Of a stretch of 64,000 nt of DNA, positions 45,860 through 55,704 are shown piece by piece. The position numbers were made by a program, and so were the translations under genes. The notes below the pieces were generated by a model. It ran no database searches, was not told the DNA's origin, and was given only the letters and a program-made list of their open reading frames with translations. The first letter of the stretch is position 1, and the number at the start of each line of letters is the position of its first letter. The stretch comes from Companilactobacillus allii (lineage in GTDB: Bacteria; Bacillota; Bacilli; Lactobacillales; Lactobacillaceae): contig NZ_CP019323.1 of the NCBI RefSeq assembly GCF_001971585.1, positions 1,974,053 to 2,038,052 of the forward strand, read 5' to 3'.

Positions 45860-48049
45860 CTAATTTGTAATTATTTTATATGCTGAATTTCTAGCATTAC
45901 TATTAAGCTGAGATAAAGTATCTGCAAAATCACCGATAATATTTCCGAATGTAATTTCTGGTTCTTTATTAGTAGGCGAATGAAGATACTTTGTAATTTC
46001 AATTATTCGAGCAGAAATGTCTATATCATATCTATCTTTAATGAATCCTGAATTTCCTATTCCCACGTCATTCACTGACTGGAGTAGGTTATTTTTTTTG
46101 AATTCGTGATACTCCAAAGTGATTTGGGTTAATGGATAATCTTGCAACTTGTCTTTCATATGCTGAAGTAACTCATCTTTCGAAGATGCTGAATCATCTG
46201 TAAAATATTCATCGTCAATAATTCCATATAGATTTACATGTGGTGAAGTATATTCCGCAGTTATAACTTGCTCTGAATCGTCTCCATTCATTGAATCACT
46301 AGAATTTTTATCACTTGAATCAATTTTTTGACTGAATTCACCTAAAATATGTGTCTTAATAGATGTGTCATCATTCGTTGTACTAATTTTTGAAACATTT
46401 CCACTATCGACAAATGCAAAAGAATTATCACTACCAATTTTCTTAAAAAGATTAATGTGATAATTATCTACTGTAAATTCATATCCATAATCACTAACCC
46501 CATCGTTTAGAAATAAATCAAGGGCGTTTCCATCAGGTTCTTGATCAAAATTATACATTTCGAAATCATCGTAGATATTAAAGGTAAACTTAGTACCTGA
46601 AGTTATATATGACATGAATTGACCTATGGACCACTGAACCGAATCGTCTTTTTCATCTGAACTATCATCTTTAATTTCTTCAGGCTGCACATCATATTTG
46701 TCAGAAAAGTCAAAATTTGTCTGTTCAACCCATCCATTTGTAGATACACGATACCAAGACTTGCCTCCTGCCCCATCACTAACAGATCCATTAATTCTCC
46801 ATTGAGTACCATTTTCAAGTTCCTGACCGGTCATTTTTTGAGGTGATACAGGAGAATCAAATACTTGAACTGATTTAGCAGAATCATCAATTTTTTGTGG
46901 TTTTACGTCTGAGGCACTTGAGAAATCAAATACTTCCTGCGTTACCCATTGATTAACACCGACACGATACCAAGATTTTCCTTGTGCTCCGCTGGATACC
47001 TCTGCTGTTATTTTCCATGTTGTTTTATTAGGCAGCTGTCGTCCAAGTTTGTGTTGGGGAGAAAATGGTGCATCGTACAATTCGGAAGATTTTTTATCGT
47101 CGTCATCTTTTGAAGATTTTTCAGGTAGTTTTATTGTTCCTTTTCCTAAAACCACTGTCACTTCATGCTCTTCTGGTTTTACGTCACTATCTTTATCAAA
47201 GGTAAGATATTTATCCGATACCCACTGATTAGTACCTACTGAATACCAATTAACATTATCAATAGACTTCACTAAATTAATTTTCCACATAGTTCCATTA
47301 GACAAGTGGCTAACAATATTGCTTCCACCTGGAGCACTGTATGTGGGTGCTCCACCATCTTCCATAGTGTTGATTGTCCCAATGGCATTGCCTGTAGGAG
47401 TCGCTTCACCGTTATTGATAGTATTGGAATCATCAGATGCTGTAACCTTTATGGTCCCACGGCCAAGTACTTTAGTTATGGTTGGATTCTCCGGTTTTAC
47501 GTCACCATCTTTATCGAATGAAATATATTTTTCATTAATCCACTCATTAGTAGCAACACGATACCATTTAGTAGAATTAACAACTACTTGTTTATCAATT
47601 TTCCAATCAGATCCATTAGATAATCTAGTTGACAATATTTTACCTGCAACTGGAGCACTGTATATAGGCGCTCCGCCATCTTCCATAGTGTTGATTGTTC
47701 CTATAGCATTGCCTGTAGAAGTTTCTTCAGTATTAGATACTTTCGATGTAGCTGGCTTATGAATAACACGATCATTCAAATCATGAAGTACATGATATGC
47801 AGTGATATTCTTTTCCTTAACAATTCCTAGAGAATCTTCACTACGATTTAATATTCTGTATTGTTGACCATTATCTGATAACTCAAGAATTGAACGTTCT
47901 TGAATCATTTGAAACCCAACGTCATTTTCATCAAAATCATAAACAGTGGTATCCAATTGAGCTACTGCATTAACTTTTTCATTCAATTTAATCTCACCAT
48001 AATTGATTAACGGTGCAGCCTTATTTCTTAAATCATAAATTGTAAGCAT
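45860..48049 (-). CDS. Phage Tal/tail hub protein with four inserted wall-binding repeats
   Basis: The first 100 residues match the start of the Siphovirus prophage-tail hub (TVYDFDENDVGFQMIQ, then KEKNITAYHVLHDLND). The hub fold resumes at about 471 (SIGQFMSYITSGTKFTFNIY, then YGYEFTVDNYHINLFK) and ends with a beta-helical region. Between them lie four copies of a ~65-aa module (about 118-187, 222-291, 323-384, 395-456), each with the motif YRVATNEW, YSVGTNQW, YRVGVNQW or YRVSTNGW. They resemble the repeats of the host CAP protein and the endolysin. Repeats 1 and 2 also match at DNA level. No endopeptidase domain is visible. Confidence 0.85.
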   Translation of the reverse strand: MLTIYDLRNKAAPLINYGEIKLNEKVNAVAQLDTTVYDFDENDVGFQMIQERSILELSDNGQQYRILNRSEDSLGIVKEKNITAYHVLHDLNDRVIHKPATSKVSNTEETSTGNAIGTINTMEDGGAPIYSAPVAGKILSTRLSNGSDWKIDKQVVVNSTKWYRVATNEWINEKYISFDKDGDVKPENPTITKVLGRGTIKVTASDDSNTINNGEATPTGNAIGTINTMEDGGAPTYSAPGGSNIVSHLSNGTMWKINLVKSIDNVNWYSVGTNQWVSDKYLTFDKDSDVKPEEHEVTVVLGKGTIKLPEKSSKDDDDKKSSELYDAPFSPQHKLGRQLPNKTTWKITAEVSSGAQGKSWYRVGVNQWVTQEVFDFSSASDVKPQKIDDSAKSVQVFDSPVSPQKMTGQELENGTQWRINGSVSDGAGGKSWYRVSTNGWVEQTNFDFSDKYDVQPEEIKDDSSDEKDDSVQWSIGQFMSYITSGTKFTFNIYDDFEMYNFDQEPDGNALDLFLNDGVSDYGYEFTVDNYHINLFKKIGSDNSFAFVDSGNVSKISTTNDDTSIKTHILGEFSQKIDSSDKNSSDSMNGDDSEQVITAEYTSPHVNLYGIIDDEYFTDDSASSKDELLQHMKDKLQDYPLTQITLEYHEFKKNNLLQSVNDVGIGNSGFIKDRYDIDISARIIEITKYLHSPTNKEPEITFGNIIGDFADTLSQLNSNARNSAYKIITN

Positions 48050-48057
48050 ATATCCTC

Positions 48058-48873
48058 CTAATAATAAAAGCGGGTATCAATTGCAACTTCAAAGTTGCCT
48101 TGACATCCGCCTATTTTAAAATGATTCCAACCTTTTTTTAAATCAATTAACTCATGGTTACCATCAGCATATACTGACTCCCCATCTAAAAATGGCCATG
48201 CACCGTACAGTTCAAAACTATTAGTAGATGAGAAGTTTCTATTGATTTTAAAAGTTTGATTTGTTGTTTCATTAGATATAGTTAAGAAATTGGCTGCACC
48301 TTTATAAATGATCCGATATGGCTTCTCCTCAGCCAATATATCTATATTTGAAGCGTTAAACACATCAAATTCAGCCTCGTTAAACTTGTACTTAACGGAT
48401 AGATTCAGTGGAATATTCATCCCTCCAATTGCCCATTTAGATAAATCATCAATATTTAACGTTGAATCAACAGTTTCTGAATATCCATCTGAGCAAATCA
48501 AATTGAATGAGACGTCACCACCCATATGCCAATTTTCATAGAATTTAAACGGCTGTTGCTCGGCTCTAACCTTCCATCTGATCATTGGAAGACGCATATC
48601 AATTACATAAAATTCCTCTATTGAATCAAAAATCTGAAAAAATTTATTACGTTTCATAACGATTGTTAAATCATTTGATGCAAACACATCCATAGAAATA
48701 GGTATCTGTCTTTGCCCCACCGATGTTCCAACAACCCGTTCACCATATCTACCAACTTGAACCGTAGCGTTTGTATAATTTGGTGATGGTGGTGAGAATT
48801 CAATTACTTTAATCCCTAAAGCGTCTAAATCATAAGTGGTTCCATCCAGTCTTTGAATAACTAAAGTTCTCAT
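48058..48873 (-). CDS. Distal tail protein (Dit)
   Basis: This 271-aa protein of the siphovirus tail-component family forms the ring that joins the tail tube to the baseplate. The N-terminal half has the typical beta pattern (GIKVIEFSPPSPNY, GERVVGTSVGQRQIPISMDV, YVIDMRLPMIRWKV). It lies between tape measure and Tal as expected. The start overlaps the tape-measure stop by one base. Confidence 0.85.
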   Translation of the reverse strand: MRTLVIQRLDGTTYDLDALGIKVIEFSPPSPNYTNATVQVGRYGERVVGTSVGQRQIPISMDVFASNDLTIVMKRNKFFQIFDSIEEFYVIDMRLPMIRWKVRAEQQPFKFYENWHMGGDVSFNLICSDGYSETVDSTLNIDDLSKWAIGGMNIPLNLSVKYKFNEAEFDVFNASNIDILAEEKPYRIIYKGAANFLTISNETTNQTFKINRNFSSTNSFELYGAWPFLDGESVYADGNHELIDLKKGWNHFKIGGCQGNFEVAIDTRFYY

Positions 48874-51800
48874 TAACGGCCCCTCCTAGTCATCTCGGCA
48901 TTAATATAATCATTCATCAATAACTTCATTTTTGGGAATGTTGCTGTGGCTAAAGACACTCCATCAACGTTAATATTAACGGTTGTATCACCACTCAAAG
49001 ATTCAACTAAATTATCAAATTTTTGAATTAACGATGCGATTATTCCTTCACTATTACTATTATTAGCATCTAAATTGTCTATCGCTTGATTATCTGAATT
49101 TCGACTCACCGGTAAACTCTTAAATTTACTAATAGATTCTGGTGATACTCCCTGACCTGGTAATACTATCTTTCCAAGCGCGTTAGGTTGTACATCATTA
49201 ATTCTTTGAAGCAATTCTGTAGTCAATCCTGATGCGGTTGACTCCCATGGATTTATAACGAATTCGTCTTTGCCTTTTTCTGCTATATCTATTGTTTCAG
49301 GACTATAGACATGTCCACCTTGATTCATTCTTCTATGTCCTTGCGGTCCTGAGTGTAACCAATCAATCTTAGGTGTTCCCCAAATAACTGTTGGACCGAT
49401 AGAATTAGCCCAGTCTGAATTATTAAAGAACGCTAATAGTTCATCGAAAGGATTCATCCTATTTGTATGTCCTGGCATTGCAAATGTTGCGAATGTTCCT
49501 GGTGTATATTGAAGAATTCCAGCAGCTTCCTGACCACCTGAGTTGGTATCGTGGATTTGTTGAGTAACACTACGTCCACCTGACTCACTTTGAATGGTTG
49601 CTTGAAGCATTTTAATAAAACTATCTGTGGGATGAACCCCCATTATTGCTGCAGCTTTAATAATCATTGCAGGATCATACGAACCACCTGTGGACATTAT
49701 GCTTTTGACTAATTTATCTAACCAATTGGTCTGCTTCTTTTCGGTAGATTTAGTACCAGTACCTATGGATGCTGCATTTCCAGAAAATGCTGAAGAATCA
49801 AATTGACCTTCAATCAGTTTAGACCAAGTTTCTTTAGGCTTAGAAATCCAATCAATCAAATCGCCAGATACATTCTTGATCCAATCCCAGGATGTCTTAG
49901 CAGTATTCGAAATCCACTCACCAACATTACCACCTGTACCATTAGCGAACATAGAAATTCCCATACCATTTAAAGCGTTTGAAATAATCTTTGTATCACT
50001 ACCACTGAATACTTGTGCCCCAGGATTAAGCATCCTAAATGTAGGAACAGCCGGTGATAATTCTAGACTTCCGTTACCGTAATCGATTAGCTCAGGTTCA
50101 TACCCATCTCCCACAATTGATGGTGTTAGGGATGCAATTTTTCCGTTTGTTCCTGTCTTCCACGGTGTAGCAGATGGAAGACTCGTTTTTGTCTTACTTG
50201 TATGTTTCTTATAACTTGATTTACTTCCTAGTTGATTCGAAACATTATTAGCACTGTCAATACCATCATTAAAATTTCCGTTAACTCCATTAGCAATACT
50301 TGCGGATACTGATAATGGAAGTCCACTATTCGTCAAAATACCATTACCAAACGCTGTACTTTTATCAGCACCATATTTTTTAGCCAAATCACTGGATTGA
50401 AGTTGTGCGATAGACCCATCATGAACTAATAGTGCATTGCCTAAGGGATTGCTTATCATATCATAAATTCCACTGCCGTATGATGTAGTTATATCAGCAC
50501 CATGCTGATATGGTAACCCCGTTGGAGTTAGACCAGACTCAGATTGTGTTCTTACATTGCTAATTGCTTTGGTCGCTGATCCAATGTTTCCATTTGCACC
50601 ATCTGCATATGTTTGAATTGCATTACTACCTTTATCAGTTAAATCGATTTCAGCAGACTTCTTAACTAATTTATTTAACCCGCTCATAAATTGTGATACG
50701 GATAATTTCCCCGACTCTAGCCCTTCTGCAAGACTTTCAATGTTAAACTTACCTTTTCCTTTGAGGTCGACGGTAGCATTTTTGTTGATCTGGCCTTGGA
50801 TCTTCTTCATTTCGGCTTGAACTGAAGGCAATCCTAGTTTTAAGCCATCAGCTAGTGTCTCAATTTGTCCTTTTCCCAGGTCTGTCAAATCTTTATTATA
50901 AATTTGATTTAACTGGAATTTATACTTATCCTCTATATCCTGAGTGTTTGTAATTCCTAGTGACATTGCTTGTTGTAGGGTTGATATATTTGCTTTACTT
51001 ATTTTATTCAATTTGGGCGTTTGATTGTAAATTCTATCAATAGTACTACCGAATTTTTGCTGTAAATCGGATTTATTAGTAATCCCTAAATCTAAGGCTG
51101 TTTGTAACGTATCAATATCATCTTGACCAACATCACTCAAATCTTTTTTGTAAATAGCTTCTAGCTGAGGACCAAATTTTGCCTTCAACTCACTAGATTT
51201 GATTTGGCCATTTTGAAGTCCTTCATTTAAGGTATCAACTTCCTTTTTACCTAAATCCGACAGATCATTTGGAAATATTTGATATATTTTATCACCAAAT
51301 TTATTCTTTAAATCATTAAGTGATACAACATTATTTTCATACGCAGACTTAAGAGACTTAATTTCTTGGTCCGGTATCTTAGACATATCGCTAGGAAACA
51401 AATCAAATATTGCTTTACCATATTTATTCTTAAGATTCTTTATACTAAGAACTCCAGATTCAAGACCTTCATGTAAGGCTGTCTTATTATCATCAGTTAA
51501 ATCTTTAATAGATTTTTTACCATTTGATTTCCAGTCTTGAAACATCTGAAGATAATAAAGTTTTGCTTCTTCTTGTCCATCTTTACTTCCGGAAGTAAAA
51601 TCAGTCCATAATTGCTTTGCCGACTTTTTACCATACTTCCCTAAATCAATATTTTTAACTTTACTAGTAATATCTAGTCCCCACTTACTTGCAACTTCAG
51701 CAGGGGTACCATTTTTATTAGACTGTAATCCTTTAATATACGATTTTTGGATTTTTTCAGCTTCCGCAGCAATGTTAGAGGCCGTCTTGTCAGTTTCCGA

Positions 51801-52895
51801 CTCTATATTATCTCTGTCAGCCGTTGCTTGGACTATTGCCTCTTTTCTACTTAAACCCATCTTTTCGTAGAAACTAACTTGTTTTTTATAATACGAATCT
51901 AAATTGCTTTCAGCTGTGCCGTGTAATTCTTTCTGTTGCTTAATATATTTAGCATTTTGAGTTTTAGCCTCTTCGATCCATTGAGCTCGTGATACATATG
52001 AACCTGTCATAACTGATTTATAAGTCTTTTGACCCTTTGAATCTATTTGTGTTGAGGCTTCATAAATTGATTGTTTCGTAGCTAAAAATTGTGTGCCTGT
52101 ATCCTTATAATGCTTATATGTAGTATCTTGATCCTTATAATAAACAATATTAGATTTGGTTATTTTGGCCTGATACTTGTTCAAAGAAACAGTACTTTCA
52201 TCTTGATATTGCTTGTCAGTAATCAAATGAGCCTTATGGTCTTTTTTCAACTGAGCAAGTTCCTTATCTTGCTCTTTTTTTGCTGTCTCATATGTTTCGT
52301 GATGGGCATTCTCTTGCTTTTTAATATCTTCACGATACATTTTGGTTGTAATATTACCATGCTGATTCTTATAAGCATTTAACAATGCTTGCTGATCACG
52401 TAGCGAAATCGCAAATGCCGATGTCTGTTCAGTAATCAAGCTCTGTGCATCCTCAAATGAATGTTTTTGAGTAGAATTCATTTGTGATAAATCTCCACCC
52501 ACTTGCTTATATATCCTGTGAATGGTTGCTTGGGCTTCTTTTACTTCTTTAGTTGAATCACCAGTAACATCATCAATGTGGCCATTAACGTTCTTAGTCA
52601 TCTGATCACCAACAGCACCAAGATCACTGTTAAGCTGTTTTATAGACTTCTCACTGTCTGTCTTCATTTTGTCAAATCTGCCAGTAACAATTGTAGCCAT
52701 TTTATCGTATTTGCTAACCACGTCTGAAGACAGCTGCTTAGATTGATCGTTGGTTGTCGAATCGAGAAGTGCCATATCATTAGTTGCTGATTTACTTAAA
52801 TCATTAAATGACTTCATTGCTTTTTGTGTATTTTGGCTTACATTAACACCGTATTCATCTAATGTTTTTTTTATATTCTTTGATTTTCTTTTCAT
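48873..52895 (-). CDS. Tape measure protein, C-terminal part (out of frame with the N-terminal part)
   Basis: This is the larger piece of the tail tape measure. It has long coiled coil (to about 380), then some eight to ten ~40-aa helical repeats with a DLSDLGKKEVDTLNEGLQNG-type unit. A lytic transglycosylase-like domain near the C terminus has TIQSESGGR and EAAGILQYTPGTF; Glu in the first is the likely catalytic residue. No ribosome site precedes any start, so it can be made only by frameshift from the N-terminal part. Without one A in the A8 run the two parts form one protein of about 2050 residues. The start given is a nominal ATG. Confidence 0.8.
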   Translation of the reverse strand: MKRKSKNIKKTLDEYGVNVSQNTQKAMKSFNDLSKSATNDMALLDSTTNDQSKQLSSDVVSKYDKMATIVTGRFDKMKTDSEKSIKQLNSDLGAVGDQMTKNVNGHIDDVTGDSTKEVKEAQATIHRIYKQVGGDLSQMNSTQKHSFEDAQSLITEQTSAFAISLRDQQALLNAYKNQHGNITTKMYREDIKKQENAHHETYETAKKEQDKELAQLKKDHKAHLITDKQYQDESTVSLNKYQAKITKSNIVYYKDQDTTYKHYKDTGTQFLATKQSIYEASTQIDSKGQKTYKSVMTGSYVSRAQWIEEAKTQNAKYIKQQKELHGTAESNLDSYYKKQVSFYEKMGLSRKEAIVQATADRDNIESETDKTASNIAAEAEKIQKSYIKGLQSNKNGTPAEVASKWGLDITSKVKNIDLGKYGKKSAKQLWTDFTSGSKDGQEEAKLYYLQMFQDWKSNGKKSIKDLTDDNKTALHEGLESGVLSIKNLKNKYGKAIFDLFPSDMSKIPDQEIKSLKSAYENNVVSLNDLKNKFGDKIYQIFPNDLSDLGKKEVDTLNEGLQNGQIKSSELKAKFGPQLEAIYKKDLSDVGQDDIDTLQTALDLGITNKSDLQQKFGSTIDRIYNQTPKLNKISKANISTLQQAMSLGITNTQDIEDKYKFQLNQIYNKDLTDLGKGQIETLADGLKLGLPSVQAEMKKIQGQINKNATVDLKGKGKFNIESLAEGLESGKLSVSQFMSGLNKLVKKSAEIDLTDKGSNAIQTYADGANGNIGSATKAISNVRTQSESGLTPTGLPYQHGADITTSYGSGIYDMISNPLGNALLVHDGSIAQLQSSDLAKKYGADKSTAFGNGILTNSGLPLSVSASIANGVNGNFNDGIDSANNVSNQLGSKSSYKKHTSKTKTSLPSATPWKTGTNGKIASLTPSIVGDGYEPELIDYGNGSLELSPAVPTFRMLNPGAQVFSGSDTKIISNALNGMGISMFANGTGGNVGEWISNTAKTSWDWIKNVSGDLIDWISKPKETWSKLIEGQFDSSAFSGNAASIGTGTKSTEKKQTNWLDKLVKSIMSTGGSYDPAMIIKAAAIMGVHPTDSFIKMLQATIQSESGGRSVTQQIHDTNSGGQEAAGILQYTPGTFATFAMPGHTNRMNPFDELLAFFNNSDWANSIGPTVIWGTPKIDWLHSGPQGHRRMNQGGHVYSPETIDIAEKGKDEFVINPWESTASGLTTELLQRINDVQPNALGKIVLPGQGVSPESISKFKSLPVSRNSDNQAIDNLDANNSNSEGIIASLIQKFDNLVESLSGDTTVNINVDGVSLATATFPKMKLLMNDYINAEMTRRGR

Positions 52896-55014
52896 GCTCG
52901 TTATGAGCTTTAATTGCAAAATAGGACACAGCAGCCACTCCAACAAATGCCGCAGTCACACCAGCAATCGGTAATAACAGTGATCCTAAAGAAACACCAG
53001 TCGCACCAAGCTCAGGTATTAAGGCTGTTAAGGTTCTACCAAATAAACCGGTTTTGGTACCCGCTTCTGCTGTTTTGGTGGCTAATTTAGTAGCACCTTT
53101 AGCCCCGATTTCGGTACCGGCACCTAATTCCTCAGCACTTTTTGATGCTACTTTAAGTACAGTACTAGTTTCAGAAGTTCCATTTTTCACTTTAGCAAAG
53201 AAATTCAACATTTTAGGACCTGTTAATATAATATTACCAAGTCCTTTACTAATATTTCCTATCAAGCTTAAGGCGGGACCACCTGCAGCTACAACTAGCG
53301 CAGTATTAACAATCATTTTTTTAGTTCCGTCATCTAAGTCATTGAACTGTTTTAATAAAGAAGTAATATTTTTGATAATATCATTAACTTCTGGTACCAA
53401 TTCTTGTCCTGCTGTAATAGCTAAAACATGTAGTGATTCTTTTAACTTTTGAGCGTTAGCTTGAGAGGTCTGATTCATCGTATCAGCAAGTTTCTTAGTA
53501 TATCCAGTGGCATTCTTAGTCTCACCAGTAAGATTCCTAAGCGCATCCCCACCTTCATTAACTAAAATGTTCATTCCAGACTGAGCTTCAGTACCAAACG
53601 CTAATGCTAAATTAGATTGAAGTTGTTGTTTTGTCATACCTGAGGATTTCGTTTTAATACTATCTATAATATCTGGAAGTGTAATAGTCCCTTTCTTAAA
53701 TGCTTCCACTGATATACCAAGCTTATCGAATCCTTCACGGTTTTGCCTAGATGGTGTCAGTAATGCTGACAATGCACCACGCAAAGCGGTTCCGGCCTTT
53801 TGACCTTCGATTCCTTGATTAGACATTAATCCAATTGCGGAAGCTGTCTGTTCTAGGCTTATATTTAACCCATGAGCTACTGGACCAACGTATTCCATTG
53901 CATATCCCATATCACTAAATCCAGCTGAAGTTTTGTTAGCTACATAAGTAAGTCCGTCAGTAACACGCTGCGTATTTTTTAACATCTTTGCAGTATCGTT
54001 TGATTTAAGACCGAATTGTTCAAGAGTAGACGTAGATACACTCATTACTTCATTAAAGTCATCACCAGATGCTCTCGATGCATTCAGCAAACTTGGCATT
54101 GCTCCCAATACCTGGTTGTATGAGTAACCTTTTTTAATCAATTCTTCCATTCCGGAATTAATTTTAGTAGTTGATACACCATACTGCGTTGACCACTTTT
54201 TAGAAGCACTTCCCAGATTCTCAAGCTCTTTTTTTAATGCAGAAGCTGAAACAGAACCATCATCTAAAAGTGATCCCATCGATTGAATTTGCGATTCAAA
54301 ATCAATTGCTGATTTTGTAGCATATCCCAAAGCAGTAACTATGGGAACGGTGAATCTTTTACTCATACCATCGCCGATTTTATCTATACGGTCGCCGACT
54401 GCTTTAAACTTGTTACCAATCCCTACGGCTTTATCAGCAGCTTCAGCCATTTTAGGGGTTATATTTCCATATGCCTTATAAAGTTTTTGCGATGAAAGCA
54501 CTAATTGTTGTTGATTAGCCTCAAGTACTTTATATGAGGCAGTAGCCTTCTTTACTTCATTAGATTCTTCACCATGTTCAGCCTTAAGTTTGTCAATACT
54601 GTCACTCTGTCTCTTCATGGTATTAGAGACTTCCTCAAGTGATTTATTGTAACTTTTTAATTTATAGACATTAGCCTGGTATTTGTTACCGACCTTATCA
54701 TTAGCTTCAGATAATATTTTATAGGCTGATGCGGATAGTTTGATCTGCCCTTGGAGTTCTTTAAAAGATTTTTTATTCTTATCCAAAGACTGACTATCTT
54801 CATCAGTCTTTCTTCTAGACCCTGCTGCACTATTACCAAAATCATCTATTTCTTTTCCAGCTGATTTAGCAGACTTGCTAACATCATCTAATTCAACCTT
54901 GATTCCATCACCTAAGTCGGTGGCCATCAGGGATTTTTTGATACCGTCAATTTTTTTATTGGCATCATCAGTTTCAACCTTAACTTTAATTATAACTTGA
55001 CCATCATCTGCCAT
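52855..55014 (-). CDS. Tape measure protein, N-terminal part (TP901 family)
   Basis: The tape measure sets tail length and helps pass DNA. The 719 aa contain the TP901 core (VGDRIDKIGDGMSKRFTVP, then NLGSASKKWSTQYGVS and SNQGIEGQKAGTALRGALSA) and a hydrophobic segment near the C terminus (SLLLPIAGVTAAFVGVAAVSYF). The frame ends 14 residues later, at a stop just after a run of eight As. ATG 55014 has AGGAGG upstream. The real gene almost certainly continued into the next frame. Confidence 0.85.
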   Translation of the reverse strand: MADDGQVIIKVKVETDDANKKIDGIKKSLMATDLGDGIKVELDDVSKSAKSAGKEIDDFGNSAAGSRRKTDEDSQSLDKNKKSFKELQGQIKLSASAYKILSEANDKVGNKYQANVYKLKSYNKSLEEVSNTMKRQSDSIDKLKAEHGEESNEVKKATASYKVLEANQQQLVLSSQKLYKAYGNITPKMAEAADKAVGIGNKFKAVGDRIDKIGDGMSKRFTVPIVTALGYATKSAIDFESQIQSMGSLLDDGSVSASALKKELENLGSASKKWSTQYGVSTTKINSGMEELIKKGYSYNQVLGAMPSLLNASRASGDDFNEVMSVSTSTLEQFGLKSNDTAKMLKNTQRVTDGLTYVANKTSAGFSDMGYAMEYVGPVAHGLNISLEQTASAIGLMSNQGIEGQKAGTALRGALSALLTPSRQNREGFDKLGISVEAFKKGTITLPDIIDSIKTKSSGMTKQQLQSNLALAFGTEAQSGMNILVNEGGDALRNLTGETKNATGYTKKLADTMNQTSQANAQKLKESLHVLAITAGQELVPEVNDIIKNITSLLKQFNDLDDGTKKMIVNTALVVAAGGPALSLIGNISKGLGNIILTGPKMLNFFAKVKNGTSETSTVLKVASKSAEELGAGTEIGAKGATKLATKTAEAGTKTGLFGRTLTALIPELGATGVSLGSLLLPIAGVTAAFVGVAAVSYFAIKAHNEHEKKIKEYKKNIR
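52865..52872 (-). other. A8 homopolymer where the tape-measure frame breaks
   Basis: On the minus strand TAT-A8-CATTAGATGA leads to a stop in the first frame. With seven As the reading continues into the large second frame (KKTLDEYGVN). The change needed is +1 (or loss of one A). It may be a mutation, a sequencing error, or a transcriptional slippage site. Confidence 0.85.
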
Positions 55015-55047
55015 ATATTTTCCTCCTTTCTTCAAAATTTATAAATA

Positions 55048-55704
55048 TCATTTAATTCGACCTTGATCACGCAGCTCTTTAATTTTTTTGACTTTATGTA
55101 CCATATCTAATGGGGCTAAAATCATATCTAAATCAACTTTAGTTAGCTTTCCATCCCCATCATTATCTTTACGATCTAGTGAATAAATTAACTTCATCTG
55201 CTTTAAATAATTCTGAGTTTCAGATGACATGTCATCCGTTATCTTAACTGTTCGGTACGAAGTAACTTTTCTAAAAGATGTGTCATCTGTTAATCCTTGA
55301 AGCAAAGAATTGAATTTTGACCAAGTGAGATTAGTGAATATCCTTTTATCGGATAAATCAATTCCATATTGTTGTAAAAAGGATGAATAAATCAAATCCA
55401 TATCTTGTTCGTAATCGAAAGACTTCTTTTTGGAATTGATTAATTCAGCATCCTCTTTATCCTTTTTGGTAAAAATAAAAGAGCTATAGATTTTCTCTAA
55501 AAGCTCCATTTTATCTTCAGCTGATAACTCACTAGTTGATTCTTTTACAAATGAAAATAGTGCCATATTAAGGCGTTCAGGAATAGTTAAATGTTCATCG
55601 TCACCAATATACTTGAAGTATTCCAAAACCAATGGAAACGCAGCATTAATTTGATACTTCTTGTTTTTGAATATCAGCTGATTCTTCTGTAGTAGATTCA
55701 TCAT
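55048..55704 (-). CDS. Phage Gp15-family tail assembly protein
   Basis: The 218-aa protein has the Gp15 pattern (NAAFPLVLEYFKYIGDDEHL, FEYEQDMDLIYSSFLQQYGI-like segment, TWSKFNSLLQGLTDDTSFRKVTSYRT). It lies in the slot of the longer tail assembly chaperone. It starts within the previous gene, 59 bases before its stop, with AAGGA nine bases upstream, so it can start on its own. Confidence 0.82.
   Translation of the reverse strand: MMNLLQKNQLIFKNKKYQINAAFPLVLEYFKYIGDDEHLTIPERLNMALFSFVKESTSELSAEDKMELLEKIYSSFIFTKKDKEDAELINSKKKSFDYEQDMDLIYSSFLQQYGIDLSDKRIFTNLTWSKFNSLLQGLTDDTSFRKVTSYRTVKITDDMSSETQNYLKQMKLIYSLDRKDNDGDGKLTKVDLDMILAPLDMVHKVKKIKELRDQGRIK

Noticed and set aside
52895-52946. Independent start for the second tape-measure frame
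   Set aside because: No Shine-Dalgarno precedes the available start codons, and the residues before the A8 run are out of frame with the protein family.
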